Below, one piece after another: positions 1-10,053 of a stretch of DNA of 64,000 bases. Position numbers and translations under genes: made by a program. Under the pieces are notes generated by a model. The model had not been told where the DNA came from, did no database searches, and worked only from the letters and a program-made list of their open reading frames with translations. Source of the stretch: Anaerococcus obesiensis ph10 (GTDB taxonomy: Bacteria > Bacillota > Clostridia > Tissierellales > Peptoniphilaceae); contig NZ_HE978531.1 in NCBI RefSeq assembly GCF_000311745.1, positions 1,010,301 to 1,074,300 of the forward strand, in the 5' to 3' direction. How positions within the stretch are numbered: position 1 is the first letter of the stretch; each line of letters opens with the position of its first letter.

Positions 1-306
1 GTTGTGTAAAATCAAGTAAAGCGCCATTCCTATAGGAACGGACAAACATTGATACATAAAAAATGTATCAACCCTTACCTTTTATCAGGATTTAGGTTGA
101 TACACAAAATTATTTACCCCTAATAGTTGCATTTAAGGATTTATTTTTATTTTAAAATCACATAGATAACACTTTTAAAACTTAATTTTTACTTTGATTT
201 TAATAAAATATGTTTTTTACATTATAATAAATTAAATAAATTTTAGAAAGAAATCTTTTTAAAACCTGGATTTACTTGAATTATTTAAAATTTTTCCTGT
301 CAATTA
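1..306. other. AT-rich non-coding left edge with hairpin
   Basis: I see no gene here. A perfect 9-bp hairpin (TTGATACAT / ATGTATCAA) lies at 49-71, and the same GTTGATACA word recurs at 96-104. The first 40 bases, with a TGTGTAAAA word and a small CCTATAGG palindrome, vaguely recall the ends of IS256-type elements, but no transposase is visible, so this is only a suspicion. Confidence 0.35.
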
Positions 307-1026
307 CTAAAATTTTCTTATATCTATTTCATATATTTGCTTATCAAACAATACATTTATTACAAATATTTTATCAAATTTTATTCCATCTATTTCTTTA
401 ATTCTTTTTTCAAAAGCTAAAGATTCCTCTAATTCCGCAGTATAATTTATTAGCACTAATGAATTTTCATCGAATCTTCTATAATGGTTTAACTTTTGAT
501 TTTTTACTTTTACAGCATCTATATATTTATCTACTAATTTCCCAATCCAAAATACAGATGGCAAGTAGCAAATAATTCTTTGGTCTTCTATAATCATTTC
601 ATTTGGAAATAATGACTTTTGATATAAGTTGGTACATGGATCTAGCTTTCTATATTGTTCAATAGAGTGTATCTTTAGTATGCAATCTCCATTTTTATAA
701 TAGAAACTATCAATAAATTTATTTAAATCACATTTTATGTCCGATGAATATTTACCATTTATTATTTTATTAATAGATGCAAATTTTTTCTTTTGTATTG
801 GTTTAATATCTTTCATTCGTATATATTCTTTTAAAGTTTTTCCTACATATTTAAAACTATCAATAAAATCATCAAATTCAACAATAGTAACCTCCACCCC
901 TATACTATCTTCTTCAGAAATAAAGTCTGGACATTCTGATTTTACTAAGTTTTTATATCTAGTATCATATGCTTTTAAGTAATCTATAGCTATTTTCTCA
1001 TTTATTTCTTTATTAAATAATTTCAC
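307..1026 (-). CDS. Hypothetical protein, possible PD-(D/E)XK-like fold
   Basis: This is a soluble 239-residue protein of unknown function. Near the N terminus, residues 33-35 read PDF and residues 43-47 read GVEVT after an acidic stretch. This PD...GxExT arrangement resembles the core of divergent PD-(D/E)XK nuclease-like proteins, but the usual lysine is replaced by threonine, so catalysis cannot be asserted. There is no signal peptide or membrane segment. It is the last gene of a minus-strand group, 80 bases after the 292-residue protein, and may belong to the same defence-like accessory cluster. The fold suggestion is inference from a short motif. Confidence 0.6.
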   Translation of the reverse strand: MKLFNKEINEKIAIDYLKAYDTRYKNLVKSECPDFISEEDSIGVEVTIVEFDDFIDSFKYVGKTLKEYIRMKDIKPIQKKKFASINKIINGKYSSDIKCDLNKFIDSFYYKNGDCILKIHSIEQYRKLDPCTNLYQKSLFPNEMIIEDQRIICYLPSVFWIGKLVDKYIDAVKVKNQKLNHYRRFDENSLVLINYTAELEESLAFEKRIKEIDGIKFDKIFVINVLFDKQIYEIDIRKF

Positions 1027-1105
1027 TTTGACGACCTCTAAAATTTATTTCATGTAATTTATAAATATTTATTTTTCATTATGTAAAAATACATTAAACA
1101 AAGAT

Positions 1106-1984
1106 TCATTTCCATAAAATATTGCTCAGCTTTGAAAATGTAAGTTCTCCTTTCTGAAATTTATCCCATGAATCTTCATAATCTATATTTTTTATTAATG
1201 CTTCTATTTTAAAATCCTTATTGAGTATATATTCCTCTGCTAGAACATGGTTAATCTTATTAAGCGCATATTTAAGCATTCTAATCTTAAATAACTTCAT
1301 CTGTATTTCTTTATACAAAATATAACTATCTGAAAAACCATCTTTATCTAAGCTCCATCCTATATCTTTTGCTTGCTTAAGAACTCTTTTTCTGTTTTTA
1401 TTTATATGCACATTAAAATCTGTTGATTCGTTGTTTATTAAATCTATGGAATTAAATGTTGTATCATATTTAGACAATCTTTTTACAATATTTGTAAAAT
1501 AGTTTTTTTTAAATCCTAGGTCCTTTAAGTTAAATGTAATTAATGTTCCTTCACAAATGTTAATTTCAAAAATTTCATTCGAATTATTTTTATAATAAAA
1601 TGTTTTTCTCTTAAGTACTCCTTTTACTTCTTCAATATGCAAAGCATTAATTATTTCATTAATATTTCCTTCTTTATCGACATTTTTTATATATTCCGGT
1701 CTTATAAAAATATACGACTTTCCATAAATAGCCATGCTATAAAGAACTCTCTCTATAACTTCGCCAAATTTATATGAAAAATCATAATAAAAGTCTACAA
1801 ATAATTTAATAACATTAATATCATTAGGTTTAATTCTATAAAAATCTCTTGAGTTTAGGCTGTCTTTGCTTAAAGAATACTCATATCCATAAAATAAATC
1901 AGTATAAAATTTATTAGAATATAAATTATTAATTGGAGATTTATATATTTTTTTAATTTTTCTATTTATTCTTCTATTATTCAT
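1106..1984 (-). CDS. Hypothetical protein, 292 aa, accessory cluster
   Basis: I do not recognise this protein. It is soluble, lysine- and asparagine-rich, and predicted to be mixed alpha/beta, with an aromatic-rich segment around residues 95-100 (IFIRPEY) and a basic stretch at about 198-208. Its start overlaps the end of the upstream 493-residue frame by 8 bases, a tight arrangement that implies co-translation and probably a joint function with the membrane protein encoded upstream. Codon use is as AT-rich as its neighbours. Its place in an island with SIR2-like and DUF4062 genes makes an anti-phage role conceivable but unproven. Confidence 0.6.
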   Translation of the reverse strand: MNNRRINRKIKKIYKSPINNLYSNKFYTDLFYGYEYSLSKDSLNSRDFYRIKPNDINVIKLFVDFYYDFSYKFGEVIERVLYSMAIYGKSYIFIRPEYIKNVDKEGNINEIINALHIEEVKGVLKRKTFYYKNNSNEIFEINICEGTLITFNLKDLGFKKNYFTNIVKRLSKYDTTFNSIDLINNESTDFNVHINKNRKRVLKQAKDIGWSLDKDGFSDSYILYKEIQMKLFKIRMLKYALNKINHVLAEEYILNKDFKIEALIKNIDYEDSWDKFQKGELTFSKLSNILWK

Positions 1985-3458
1985 TTAAATCATCCTCCCA
2001 TGAAAATCTAGTATGATACCTTTTTCCCTCAGGAAGTAATGGATTAACACATTTCACCCAAAATACCTCAGAAGGATCACTTGAAAATCCCATATCCAAA
2101 AAATTAGGGCAGAATGCTTTTATTAATTTACTATCTGTTTTTATTTCTTTCATAAATCCTTCGCTTTCAATTTCTATATTAGAAAACTCTCTTATTGCAT
2201 TTTCAACAAATTGATTACGTCTTGTTTTTAAAATATCTCTTGCACCTATACCGAACATGAATTTATTACGTTCTGATACGAATTCAATCAACTTGCTTGC
2301 CAAATCTATCGACTTTAGCTCATTCTCTTCCATACATAGTATTTTTTTCGAAGCTTTTTCTACGATGCTACTCCATTCTTTATCTTTAAAAAATTCTCCC
2401 CACAATATTCCAAGTCCACCAATTTGCGCCCATTCAGCAATCGGATATGTAAATATATAATATGTGTACTCTATCCTATACAAGTCTTTGTTTTTTATAA
2501 AATCAGATCTAATATACTCCTGATATAAAAGCATCATCTTTGTAAGATTTTTATAATACCTTTCAAACTGCTTTTTATCTGAGTTTACAATAGATTCAAC
2601 GATGTCTTCAGCAACGTGATTATAACATTCGCCCAAAAAGTCTGGATATTCTTCTATTCTATCCCAATTCTTTATTGCAAAAGCTCTTGATGATTTCATA
2701 AGCATCTCTGGGATATATTTTTTATAATCCAAAAACCTTTCCTCAACCCCTTCTAATCTACTCTCGCCCCATTTATCTTCAGGATCTAGATGATATATTT
2801 TTAAATTTTTTTCAACCTGATTTGCAAATTTATAAAAATTTGACAACTTAGAATCATATTCATAGAATCTAGCAAGTAAAATACATGCTTCATAATACAT
2901 TTTTTTCTCAACAAAAAAACTGCTCAATGAATATGCATGTTCAATGCCTTCCTTAACCACATCAAACAATGAATTGACGTAAATAAATTCTTCTTTAGCT
3001 ACAAATTGCTTTATTAGCCAATCAGGAGTTATACGATGACCCTCAATATATGCTTCAGTCAATATGTTCTTATATATTTCTATATACTCTCGTCCTCTTA
3101 TTGCTTTTATAGATTTATATGATTTTCCAGTATCAATTCCATTTATTACTGATTTAACTATTTTATCAATATCAAAATTTTGAAAATACTTGCTTGATTC
3201 TAGAATTATATCTAAATATAGAAGAGAAATATACTCAACAATACCTACAAAAGAAATATTGTGTTCTATATTAATATTATCTGCTGAATTTTGAATAACA
3301 TTTTTCAACCAATCTATTTGTCCAATATAATAATTTGCTTCTTTATGTTCAATTGCTGATTTGCAAATTGAGCTGAATAAAACAAAATAACTATATAAAA
3401 TACCAAAATCATTCTTTTTTATCAAGTATTTAACACACTCACGATTTATCGACATCAA
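1977..3458 (-). CDS. C-terminal soluble part of split membrane protein
   Basis: This 493-residue frame has no membrane segments and appears largely helical; I recognise no catalytic motif. It has no convincing ribosome binding site, and its first in-frame start is a TTG immediately followed by ATG. The frame is open without a stop back to an A-run where the preceding 311-residue frame ends. A single -1 shift there fuses the two into one protein of about 814 residues with a four-helix N-terminal membrane domain and this cytoplasmic domain. 1977-4420 is 2444 bases, one short of a multiple of three, as expected if one A is missing. I regard it as the C-terminal part of one gene. Confidence 0.6.
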   Translation of the reverse strand: MMSINRECVKYLIKKNDFGILYSYFVLFSSICKSAIEHKEANYYIGQIDWLKNVIQNSADNINIEHNISFVGIVEYISLLYLDIILESSKYFQNFDIDKIVKSVINGIDTGKSYKSIKAIRGREYIEIYKNILTEAYIEGHRITPDWLIKQFVAKEEFIYVNSLFDVVKEGIEHAYSLSSFFVEKKMYYEACILLARFYEYDSKLSNFYKFANQVEKNLKIYHLDPEDKWGESRLEGVEERFLDYKKYIPEMLMKSSRAFAIKNWDRIEEYPDFLGECYNHVAEDIVESIVNSDKKQFERYYKNLTKMMLLYQEYIRSDFIKNKDLYRIEYTYYIFTYPIAEWAQIGGLGILWGEFFKDKEWSSIVEKASKKILCMEENELKSIDLASKLIEFVSERNKFMFGIGARDILKTRRNQFVENAIREFSNIEIESEGFMKEIKTDSKLIKAFCPNFLDMGFSSDPSEVFWVKCVNPLLPEGKRYHTRFSWEDDLNE

Positions 3459-3484
3459 CTCATCTTCAAACCAATAATTATCTA

Positions 3485-4420
3485 TTACTTTTTTTGTACC
3501 AATGGTGTTCCTGTATTCAGCGCAATTGATACCTCTATATCATTAATAAGATGCCACTGTTTATATTTACATTCTCTTTTAAACCAAAATGAATCCTTAG
3601 AAAGATCACTTTTAATTAACCAATACTGCTCAATTAATTCTAGATTTGAACACATAAAATCAAGAACGGAAGAACTATCTGCAAATTCAGAATTACATCC
3701 ATACTTTTGGATAGCTTTTAGTAACTCAATTTTATCTGAGGACATCTTCATAAAATAATTCTGATAGTTAACATCAGAAATGTACATTTTTTGTTTAAGT
3801 TGTTTAGAAACCACTCTTCTTAAAATAATGTACGTATCATCTGCAATCTTCAAAACATCCGATAGCTGATATATTCTATTTCCTGTTATTCCAAAAGAAA
3901 TTACCACAAATATTGACCATATTATTAGCACACTTCCAGATATCCAGCCAACGTTATATTCCAATAATAATTTAACTAATATAATTATTCCAAAAATAAT
4001 AAAACCACTAATGCTATTTAAGCATTTGACTGTTAATCTATCATATTGAAAGGCAAGAGCTATTTTTTTAGGAGCACTAGCATATTTTGTGGAATATATA
4101 CTTGAAATATTAGAATAATACAATCCTAAAATTACACCAGAAACACTTAATTCTCCTATGATTACATCAGCAAATATATTACCATTAATACTATTTTTTA
4201 TTCCATAGTCCAAAAGTTCACTATCAATTTTTCCTAAAATGAGCACTAATATAATTGCTTTAATCGCACCTGAAAAAAATTTACTGAAAAGAATTTCGGT
4301 AAATGACCTATATTCTTTGTATGACTGTCCGATATTATCAAAACGAAATTTAATTTTTTTAATTTTAAAAATTAAATTAATTATTTTTTCTTGAATTTTC
4401 CAGTATATTTTTGTTTTCAA
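3485..4420 (-). CDS. N-terminal four-helix membrane part of split protein
   Basis: The 311-residue frame starts at a TTG with an AGGTGG ribosome binding site six bases upstream. After a basic N terminus come about four hydrophobic helices, roughly residues 54-70, 85-103, 132-155 and 158-178, then a soluble helical tail. The layout vaguely recalls DUF2254-type membrane proteins, but I cannot assign it. It ends in CAA AAA AAG TAA. The heptamer A AAA AAG is a classic -1 slippery sequence, and the -1 frame continues straight into the 493-residue frame. Either one A was lost (by mutation or sequencing) or the fusion is produced by slippage. Confidence 0.6.
   Translation of the reverse strand: MKTKIYWKIQEKIINLIFKIKKIKFRFDNIGQSYKEYRSFTEILFSKFFSGAIKAIILVLILGKIDSELLDYGIKNSINGNIFADVIIGELSVSGVILGLYYSNISSIYSTKYASAPKKIALAFQYDRLTVKCLNSISGFIIFGIIILVKLLLEYNVGWISGSVLIIWSIFVVISFGITGNRIYQLSDVLKIADDTYIILRRVVSKQLKQKMYISDVNYQNYFMKMSSDKIELLKAIQKYGCNSEFADSSSVLDFMCSNLELIEQYWLIKSDLSKDSFWFKRECKYKQWHLINDIEVSIALNTGTPLVQKK
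3488..3494 (-). other. Candidate -1 slippery heptamer A_AAA_AAG
   Basis: On the minus strand the zero frame reads CAA AAA AAG and then TAA. The heptamer matches the dnaX-type slippery site, an AGGA tetramer lies about 13 bases upstream, and the -1 frame is open for a further 500 codons. A one-base contraction of an A8 run would create exactly the same pattern, and several housekeeping genes in this window show such contractions, so the site is only a candidate. Confidence 0.3.
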
Positions 4421-5112
4421 TTTTAACCACCTATTTCAAATTTAAATATAAAATCTCATCCTTTAAATAAAATCAAGTTGTCGTTAATCTTTTAAAACCT
4501 TATTTTTAGATTATATATTAAACTTACATTCAATTTTATTATTAACTTGGATGATGTTTAAAATATTTGTTTTACAATTAATAATTTTTACCCCTCTAAA
4601 ATTACAACAATCTATCTTTATATTCTAGTCTAAATCTTGAAACAAAAGTTCCACTATTATTATTTTCAGTTGTTATAATTATGACACTAAAAATAGATAC
4701 TCAATCATATAGAAAAATAAATAGCTATATATGTATATTTTATAATTATAAATCCTCTTTAATTAATTCTGTTTTTTCTAATATCACTAAATCCGTCTAG
4801 TTATAGGACATTTTTAGAATTTTAGTCCCATGCTAATATCGGATAAAAGATTTTAAATTTTTACCCCTCTCAGCTTCCCTATCAACAATCTTAAAAGAAC
4901 CGTCATCAACTCCATCATGTCTTTTATAAGTTTTTCCTTTTCTATATAAATTGTAAAACGTACCATTAACTCCAGTTAATAAGTATTAAATACTCCTGAT
5001 TAAGTTTATAAAATCATTTACTAACACATTTTAGTTATTGACATCTGGGTTTTCTGTTATTTTTTATCTCCAAGTTCAGTAAAATCTATTATTGCTAATA
5101 AACAAATTATTT
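4421..5112. other. Non-coding stretch with gene debris
   Basis: No intact gene is visible. The minus strand holds short open remnants: one at about 4850-4980 reads like 40 codons of a lost protein (containing NGTFYNLYRKGK), and another near 4590-4690 ends in FRLEYKDRLL. Neither has a start or ribosome binding site, and I cannot assign either. Positions 4767-4829 are a degenerate copy of 6132-6194. Confidence 0.4.
4767..4829. repeat. Dispersed repeat, copy 1 of 2
   Basis: About 63 bases sharing TTTTTTCTAATATCAC, TTATAGGACATTTT and TTTTAGTCCC blocks with 6132-6194, with roughly 85% identity by eye. It probably marks duplicated debris of one ancestral element. Confidence 0.55.
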
Positions 5113-5653
5113 CTATTCAATTTTTACGCAGGCCCTAAACCCTCTTGATTGATAATATGAATCTGCACCATTATGGTAGGTAAATGTTCTACCATATTTT
5201 TTGCCACAAAATAATGCCCCACCTAAGTTTCTTATATCATCTGGAGTACTTACCCAACTGCTTGTTTTTATATCAAAGTCTTCAAGGTTTTGAAGGGCAT
5301 AGTATTCTTCTTCATTAATTAATCTTATCCCAATTTTCTTAGCTTCTTCATGAGCTGATGAAAGTGGTGGATTTTTTTCCTTTTTTCCCTAGCCCTTTTA
5401 TCATAGCATAGGCTACGACAGTCTTTCGGACTTTCCTTTGCCATATCCACATAAACTAAGCCTCCAAAGACTTCCAAGTCTACTAAGTCAGGCTCTCCGC
5501 CTGTTTCTTCCATCTTTAAGATCCTATCATAAAGATTTTTATTAGACACAAGCAAGCTTTGAACAAAATCCCATTTTATATTTTTATGTCTATGCATATT
5601 TGCCTCGAATCTTTCTTCTGATGTTTGTAAAAATTTCTTTTCTTTTTTTCCAT
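5113..5653 (-). pseudogene. DUF4256 family protein, frameshifted
   Basis: Joining three reading frames gives a protein of about 180 residues with the features of DUF4256 proteins: a GGEPDLV segment, a DCRSLCYDKRARE segment, and a C-terminal LGGALFCGKKYGRTFTYHNG block followed by YYQSRGF. The function of the family is unknown. The ATG at 5653 has an AAGGAGA site. The frame breaks at A7 runs at 5643-5649 and 5372-5378; in both places one additional A restores it, and 541+2 bases is divisible by three. Either both are sequencing contractions or the gene is a recent pseudogene. The central part alone (5325-5597) is open for 90 codons. Confidence 0.75.
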
Positions 5654-6233
5654 TAGGCTTTCTCCTTAATTATTTTTTATAATATTTAATCTATAATAAT
5701 TTGTGCTACTGGTTTTAGTAGGTATTCTATCTCATTAATTGCTTAGTATAACTTTATGGACAAATAGTCTATTTTATCTTCTTCTTATGTGCTTAAAAAG
5801 ATCTAAAATTCACGAGTTTTTATTTACACATAAAATCACTAATGTGATCTGGTGTAAACAACTGATTTTTATCAGAATAAGCTTTTTAATTTCTTACATA
5901 ATATTGTTAAGATTTACTAAAATAGAATTATCCCTCTTAGTTATTATATCAAATGTGTATAGTTTAATTACTATCTAATATTTCGAAATATTTAGTTAAA
6001 TTATATTTTGATTAATCACATAATTTATAATATAAAAACCGCAAGTTTAAAACTTACGGTTTAGTGTATTTTTTATTCCCATTCTTCTTTTCCAAACGTA
6101 CGATATATCCCAAATCATTCAAAATACTAGGTTCTATTTTTTCTAATATCACCAAATCCACCTAATTATAGGACATTTTCAAATTTTTAGTCCCGTCCCA
6201 GTACCAGTACCGGACAATAACTCTATAATAATT
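5654..6233. other. Non-coding stretch with hairpin and remnant
   Basis: No intact gene. On the minus strand 6067-6160 reads as about 30 codons (ILNDLGYIVRLEKKNGNK...) ending in a stop, probably the C terminus of a lost gene. A hairpin with ACCGCAAGTTT / AAACTTACGGT arms at 6037-6061 looks like a terminator. 6132-6194 repeats 4767-4829. Confidence 0.4.
6132..6194. repeat. Dispersed repeat, copy 2 of 2
   Basis: Partner of 4767-4829. It is followed by a short GGTACTGGTACTGG reiteration (minus strand) at about 6195-6215, another sign of decayed sequence. Confidence 0.55.
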
Positions 6234-7072
6234 TTACTTAGGTAGTTTTTTAATGTCTAATTGGTTTAATTTCTCTAAAGATATAAGTTGTGTCTTTGCA
6301 AGATTTCTAAGTTCAATCATTCTATCTCTTTGCTCTAATCCTTTTTCAATTAAAATTGCATTATAGGATTCCATATTAGCAAGTACTAATAGTTCATTAA
6401 GACTTGCATAGTCTCTCATATTTCCTTTTAAGTCCGGATTTTCTTCACGCCACTGTTTTGCTCTTTTATTAAAGAGTGAAACATTAAGCATATCTGCTTC
6501 ACTTGCATATTTAAATGATAACTGCTCATCTGTAAGGTCTTTTAATAAATACTCTTTAATGGCATCTGTATGAATCTTATAATTGATTTTAGATATTTCT
6601 CTGTGTAGATTCCAAGTAAGAGATAGTTTTGAGTTTTCATCTTCTTTAAGTCTTTGATAATCTTTAATTATATAAAGTTCAAATTCTGCAGATATCCATG
6701 AAGCAAATTTAAAAGCTATATCTTTATGAGCATATGTGCCACCATATCTACCTAACTTTACAAATAGCCCTACTGCATTAGTGGTTTTCTGCCATTTTTG
6801 GGGTGATAAAGTAAAAGCGTTACTACCAGCCTCTTTTAAATACCCCTCGAATTCGAGGGGGTTAAAATCTGGATTATTAACTGCTCCCAAATACCAAGAT
6901 ATTCTATTGTATTATAGTTTCGCATCCAATTCGAAACAACTACATTGGGTTCTTCCTTGTTTTTATATTTTGCTATATCAGTAAGACTTATATAGTCATT
7001 TTTAAAATCTTCTGTATAAACCTGAATTGAAAATCCCTTAGCTGATATTTGATCTTTTTTAATTTTTGACAA
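6234..7072 (-). pseudogene. KilA-N domain protein, frameshifted
   Basis: The joined product of about 279 residues is a KilA-N family protein, a DNA-binding type common in phages and mobile elements. The N-terminal part carries ISLTDIAKYKN and WMRNYNTIEYLGIWEQL, and the second part carries NNPDFNPLEFEG, GRYGGTYAHKDIAFKFASW and LYIIKDYQRLK, the conserved KilA-N blocks. The frame breaks near 6873-6880, where one extra base restores the motif EQLNNPDF; 839 bases is one short of a multiple of three. The C-terminal third is helical and lysine-rich. It is probably a relic of an integrated element, either truly broken or miscalled by one base. Confidence 0.8.
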
Positions 7073-7529
7073 TATACTCCCTCCTTATTCTGGATTAATC
7101 TTTATTACTTGTATTATAACATAAAAAAAATGGCCAGGGCACCGTATGCTTCCTGACCTAACCTTATTACAAGATTATATCCAAAATCACTAATTGTCAA
7201 ATTCTATAAGCCACTATTTACCCATATATATAATTTATTTGCTTTTATTGTACCCTATTTCCACTTTATTTTTCCATACAACTGATTATTCCATCAAAAT
7301 TTCTATCACTTTCTTTTCAGTCTTATTCAAACCGACACTCAACCCGTCATTTTATTGTCGCATTATTTTTTTGTTTGCTAAATTCTATATAATATATACA
7401 CTCAAAAAGACCACAGCTTGAAGCTACGGTCTAATTTTTTGTCCAAATGTAAAGTACTTGGAACTATTATTCAATTTATTCTTTTTTACAAATGTTCCCA
7501 TTTTAATTCACATTGCTTATCTTTAATTA
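7073..7529. other. Non-coding stretch with terminator-like hairpin
   Basis: No gene. 7290-7490 is a degenerate repeat of about 9685-9975. It includes a hairpin with AGACCACAGCTT / AAGCTACGGTCT arms at about 7408-7432, followed by a T-tract, which looks like an intrinsic terminator. The minus strand upstream of it encodes a fragment containing VGLNKTEKKVI, the same remnant seen better at 9560-9740. Confidence 0.45.
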
Positions 7530-9048
7530 TTATAATTCGTTTATCTTATCAAGTAAATAGTCAATCCAGAGCTTATCTTCAATTTTCCTTTGTTCATCTA
7601 CATTGCAAACTATTATATTATCTATTTTTTCTATTATTAGTCGTTCTATGGCTTCTTTTTTTGAGGTATTTTTTCCTACTACTATTACTTTTTTATCATC
7701 ATCATTAACCAATGTTCTTATAATCCCGTTAATATGCTCATCATCTTTATTAAATCCAAATCCTACTATAACAATACAATCAGCTTTTTTCCATTCTCTA
7801 TATAAATCTACATATTCACAAGATTTAAAAATAGATGTTATAGGCTTTGTTCCACTTTGAGTAAATAATAAGGGAACAATAAATTTTCCTTTCAGTTTTT
7901 CTTTTGTATCTATTTTATTTAAGTATGGATCATACCACTGCTCTATTGATCCATTCAAATAGGTGATATCTTCATTTAGTTTATCTATAATTATCTTATT
8001 ATAATTAGTTGTTGCTATCTTAGCAATTTTTAACTTTGATTTATCGATGCTATCCTTCAAATCATCATAATATCCCTTATCAGAGATACTTGATGGAGGA
8101 TTCTGATTAATATAGTTTTTGACAGTCAATAAAAATATAGATATCTTGCAAAATTTTGCCCACTCGTCTTTAGGACAATACAAATAATGCCAATTAGAAT
8201 CAATTAATGATTTATAATCTAATACAGATGAAAAAATATCTTCTAGTATACTCTTTGCAAAATATACTATTTTTGAATGATCATCTAAAGACTCTATTTT
8301 TTCTTTTTTAAAATTGTCGTATAAATATTCTACTCCTAATACACCTGATGATTGATAATTTAGCCTCAACACTTCACCTATATCATCTAATAGATCAATA
8401 TCTTCATCTTTTTTATGAAATATATTATCATTAATATCTTTCACGAGACTTGATCCTAATGCTCCTATCTGTAACTGTAAAATAGAGATAATAATCTTTT
8501 TAAGTTCGAATTGCAAATTTTCTCCCATTATTTTATTCTTATATATTAATAATAGAGCTGAAAAATAGCTACTTTTGAATATACCATTACCTCTACTTAA
8601 TGCATCATTAAAAGATATAACCGCATTCAGTTTACAATTACTTACTTGTCTACCTAATGTTTTACTTATAACATCATCTATCTAATGTTTTACTTATAAC
8701 ATCATATATGTCTTCTATCGTTTTTATGTTTTTTTTTACATTTTTAGCATATGAATCGAAATCATTCAAATTTCTAATTATAAGCTCACGCTTATGATCA
8801 AGAGTATCTTTGATTATTTTTTCAATTACCGATTTCCCATATGAACTTACACTTCTTGTTTTGTAATCGTCAGGCAACCAGTTTCCTGCATATGCAGTAG
8901 TGCCATCTATAGAGTTTCTCATTTCGATAAATTCTGTTTTACTAATAGATACATCTTGTCTAAAAATATCTAAAGCAAACTTCCCACCTATTGGAAAACC
9001 GTAACAAATCTCTGCTCCAGCACCAAACAAAAATCCAACTTTTTTCAT
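7530..9048 (-). pseudogene. SIR2-like defence-type protein, broken by 28-bp duplication
   Basis: The start codon at 9048 has an AGGAGG site and opens a SIR2-like domain: residues 4-17 contain the nucleotide-binding FLFGAGAEICYG motif, followed by P-GG. The reading frame stops at codon 124, inside a 28-bp tandem direct repeat (8654-8709). Deleting one unit restores one 496-residue frame that ends with the second conserved block, GFGFNKDDEHIN, typical of SIR2-like domains. Stand-alone SIR2-like proteins in bacteria are often NAD-depleting anti-phage effectors; that function here is inferred from family and island context. No TIR or SLOG partner is adjacent, so Thoeris is not indicated. As sequenced, the gene is off, but the tandem repeat could contract. 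Confidence 0.8.
8654..8709. repeat. 28-bp tandem direct repeat inside SIR2-like gene
   Basis: Two adjacent 28-base units (8654-8681 and 8682-8709) differ at a single position. Because 28 is not a multiple of three, the second unit shifts the SIR2-like frame to an early stop. Loss of one unit by slippage or recombination would restore the gene. Confidence 0.9.
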
Positions 9049-10053
9049 AAATCCTCCTATTTGCTATATAATCAAAATTTTATCTTCTAACCTAAAAACT
9101 AAAAATACTATTACTTTTACTCATATTTTCAATTAAATACTATAGTTATTATCAACTTCTATTATAATTTCTTTACTACCTTGGCTTTAGTTAATCATCG
9201 TTATTTTTAATCAATTAAGAAATAGCCAGCATTCATCATATTAGCATATAACAATTCTCAGATTTTCGATAACGTTTTTACTTAATCATTTATTAAATTT
9301 TTAATATCTTCTATATTTAATATTTAACGTAAAATGTAATGGGACCATTTGTTACTCCTAATTTGTTTTATGGTTGAAAATATTATACTAGTTTAAGTTT
9401 CAAATAACATTTTATTTTCACACAATTATACAGACTCTATCATAATTATCAAGCAATAAATATAACGTAATTTCTATACATAAAATCAAAGATACATAAC
9501 ATTACATAAAAAATTTTTATCCTCAATCAATCCTATTACCATCACGCTTTTATTCGATTATTTCTATGATTTTCTTTTCGTGAAAAGATTTAAATATCCT
9601 TTCAAAAGATTCCCTCTTTGTTACACCTATTTTTTCTGAAAGTTCAATTTATTCAAAACTTATATTTTCTATCAAAATTTTTATCACTTTCTTTTCAGTC
9701 TTATTCAAACCGACATTTTATTGTCGCATAATTTACTTGCCTGCTATATAATCTAAATGTTTCCTCAAACATCCTGTTATAGTCTTTATATTTTTTTAAT
9801 ATTTAATTCAACTTACTTAATGATCTAATTTATAGTACCCTACATAATTATATAAAATCAAAATTTTTAAAATAAAATATGTACTCAAAAAGACCGCAGT
9901 TTGAAACTACGGTCTGATTTTTTGTCCAAATGTAAACCCCTCGGAACTATTATTTCAATTATTCTTTTTTACTTCCAGTACCATTTAAGTACCAGAAGCC
10001 ATTTTTCATTCTCTTTATAGCTTGTAATCAAGCCATTTTAGAAAATTTTGCGA
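9049..10053. other. Decayed region with wHTH remnant
   Basis: No intact gene across a kilobase. On the minus strand 9540-9760 reads, with several stops, as the C-terminal winged-helix part of an AlbA_2/RecG-like regulator (VGLNKTEKKVIKILIEN, then EKIGVTKRESFERIFKS), and 9960-10030 as its tail (GFWYLNGT). A terminator-like hairpin sits at about 9893-9918 (AGACCGCAGTTT / AAACTACGGTCT). 9685-9975 is a diverged copy of 7290-7490. Confidence 0.5.
9685..9975. repeat. Diverged copy of 7290-7490 region
   Basis: Shared blocks include TTTTTATCACTTTCTTTTC, CAGTCTTATTCAAACCGAC, the AGACC..GGTCT hairpin and TTTTTTGTCCAAATGTAAA, interrupted by unmatched stretches. The two copies flank the SIR2-like gene, suggesting it lies in a duplicated or inserted segment. 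Confidence 0.6.

Noticed and set aside
7530-9048. Thoeris (ThsA) system
   Set aside because: The SIR2-like domain is not followed by a SLOG domain, and no TIR gene lies beside it.
9320-9375. Minus-strand fragment reading LGVTNGPITFYVKY
   Set aside because: It is too short, with no upstream continuation and no family I can name; it is probably chance or unidentifiable debris.
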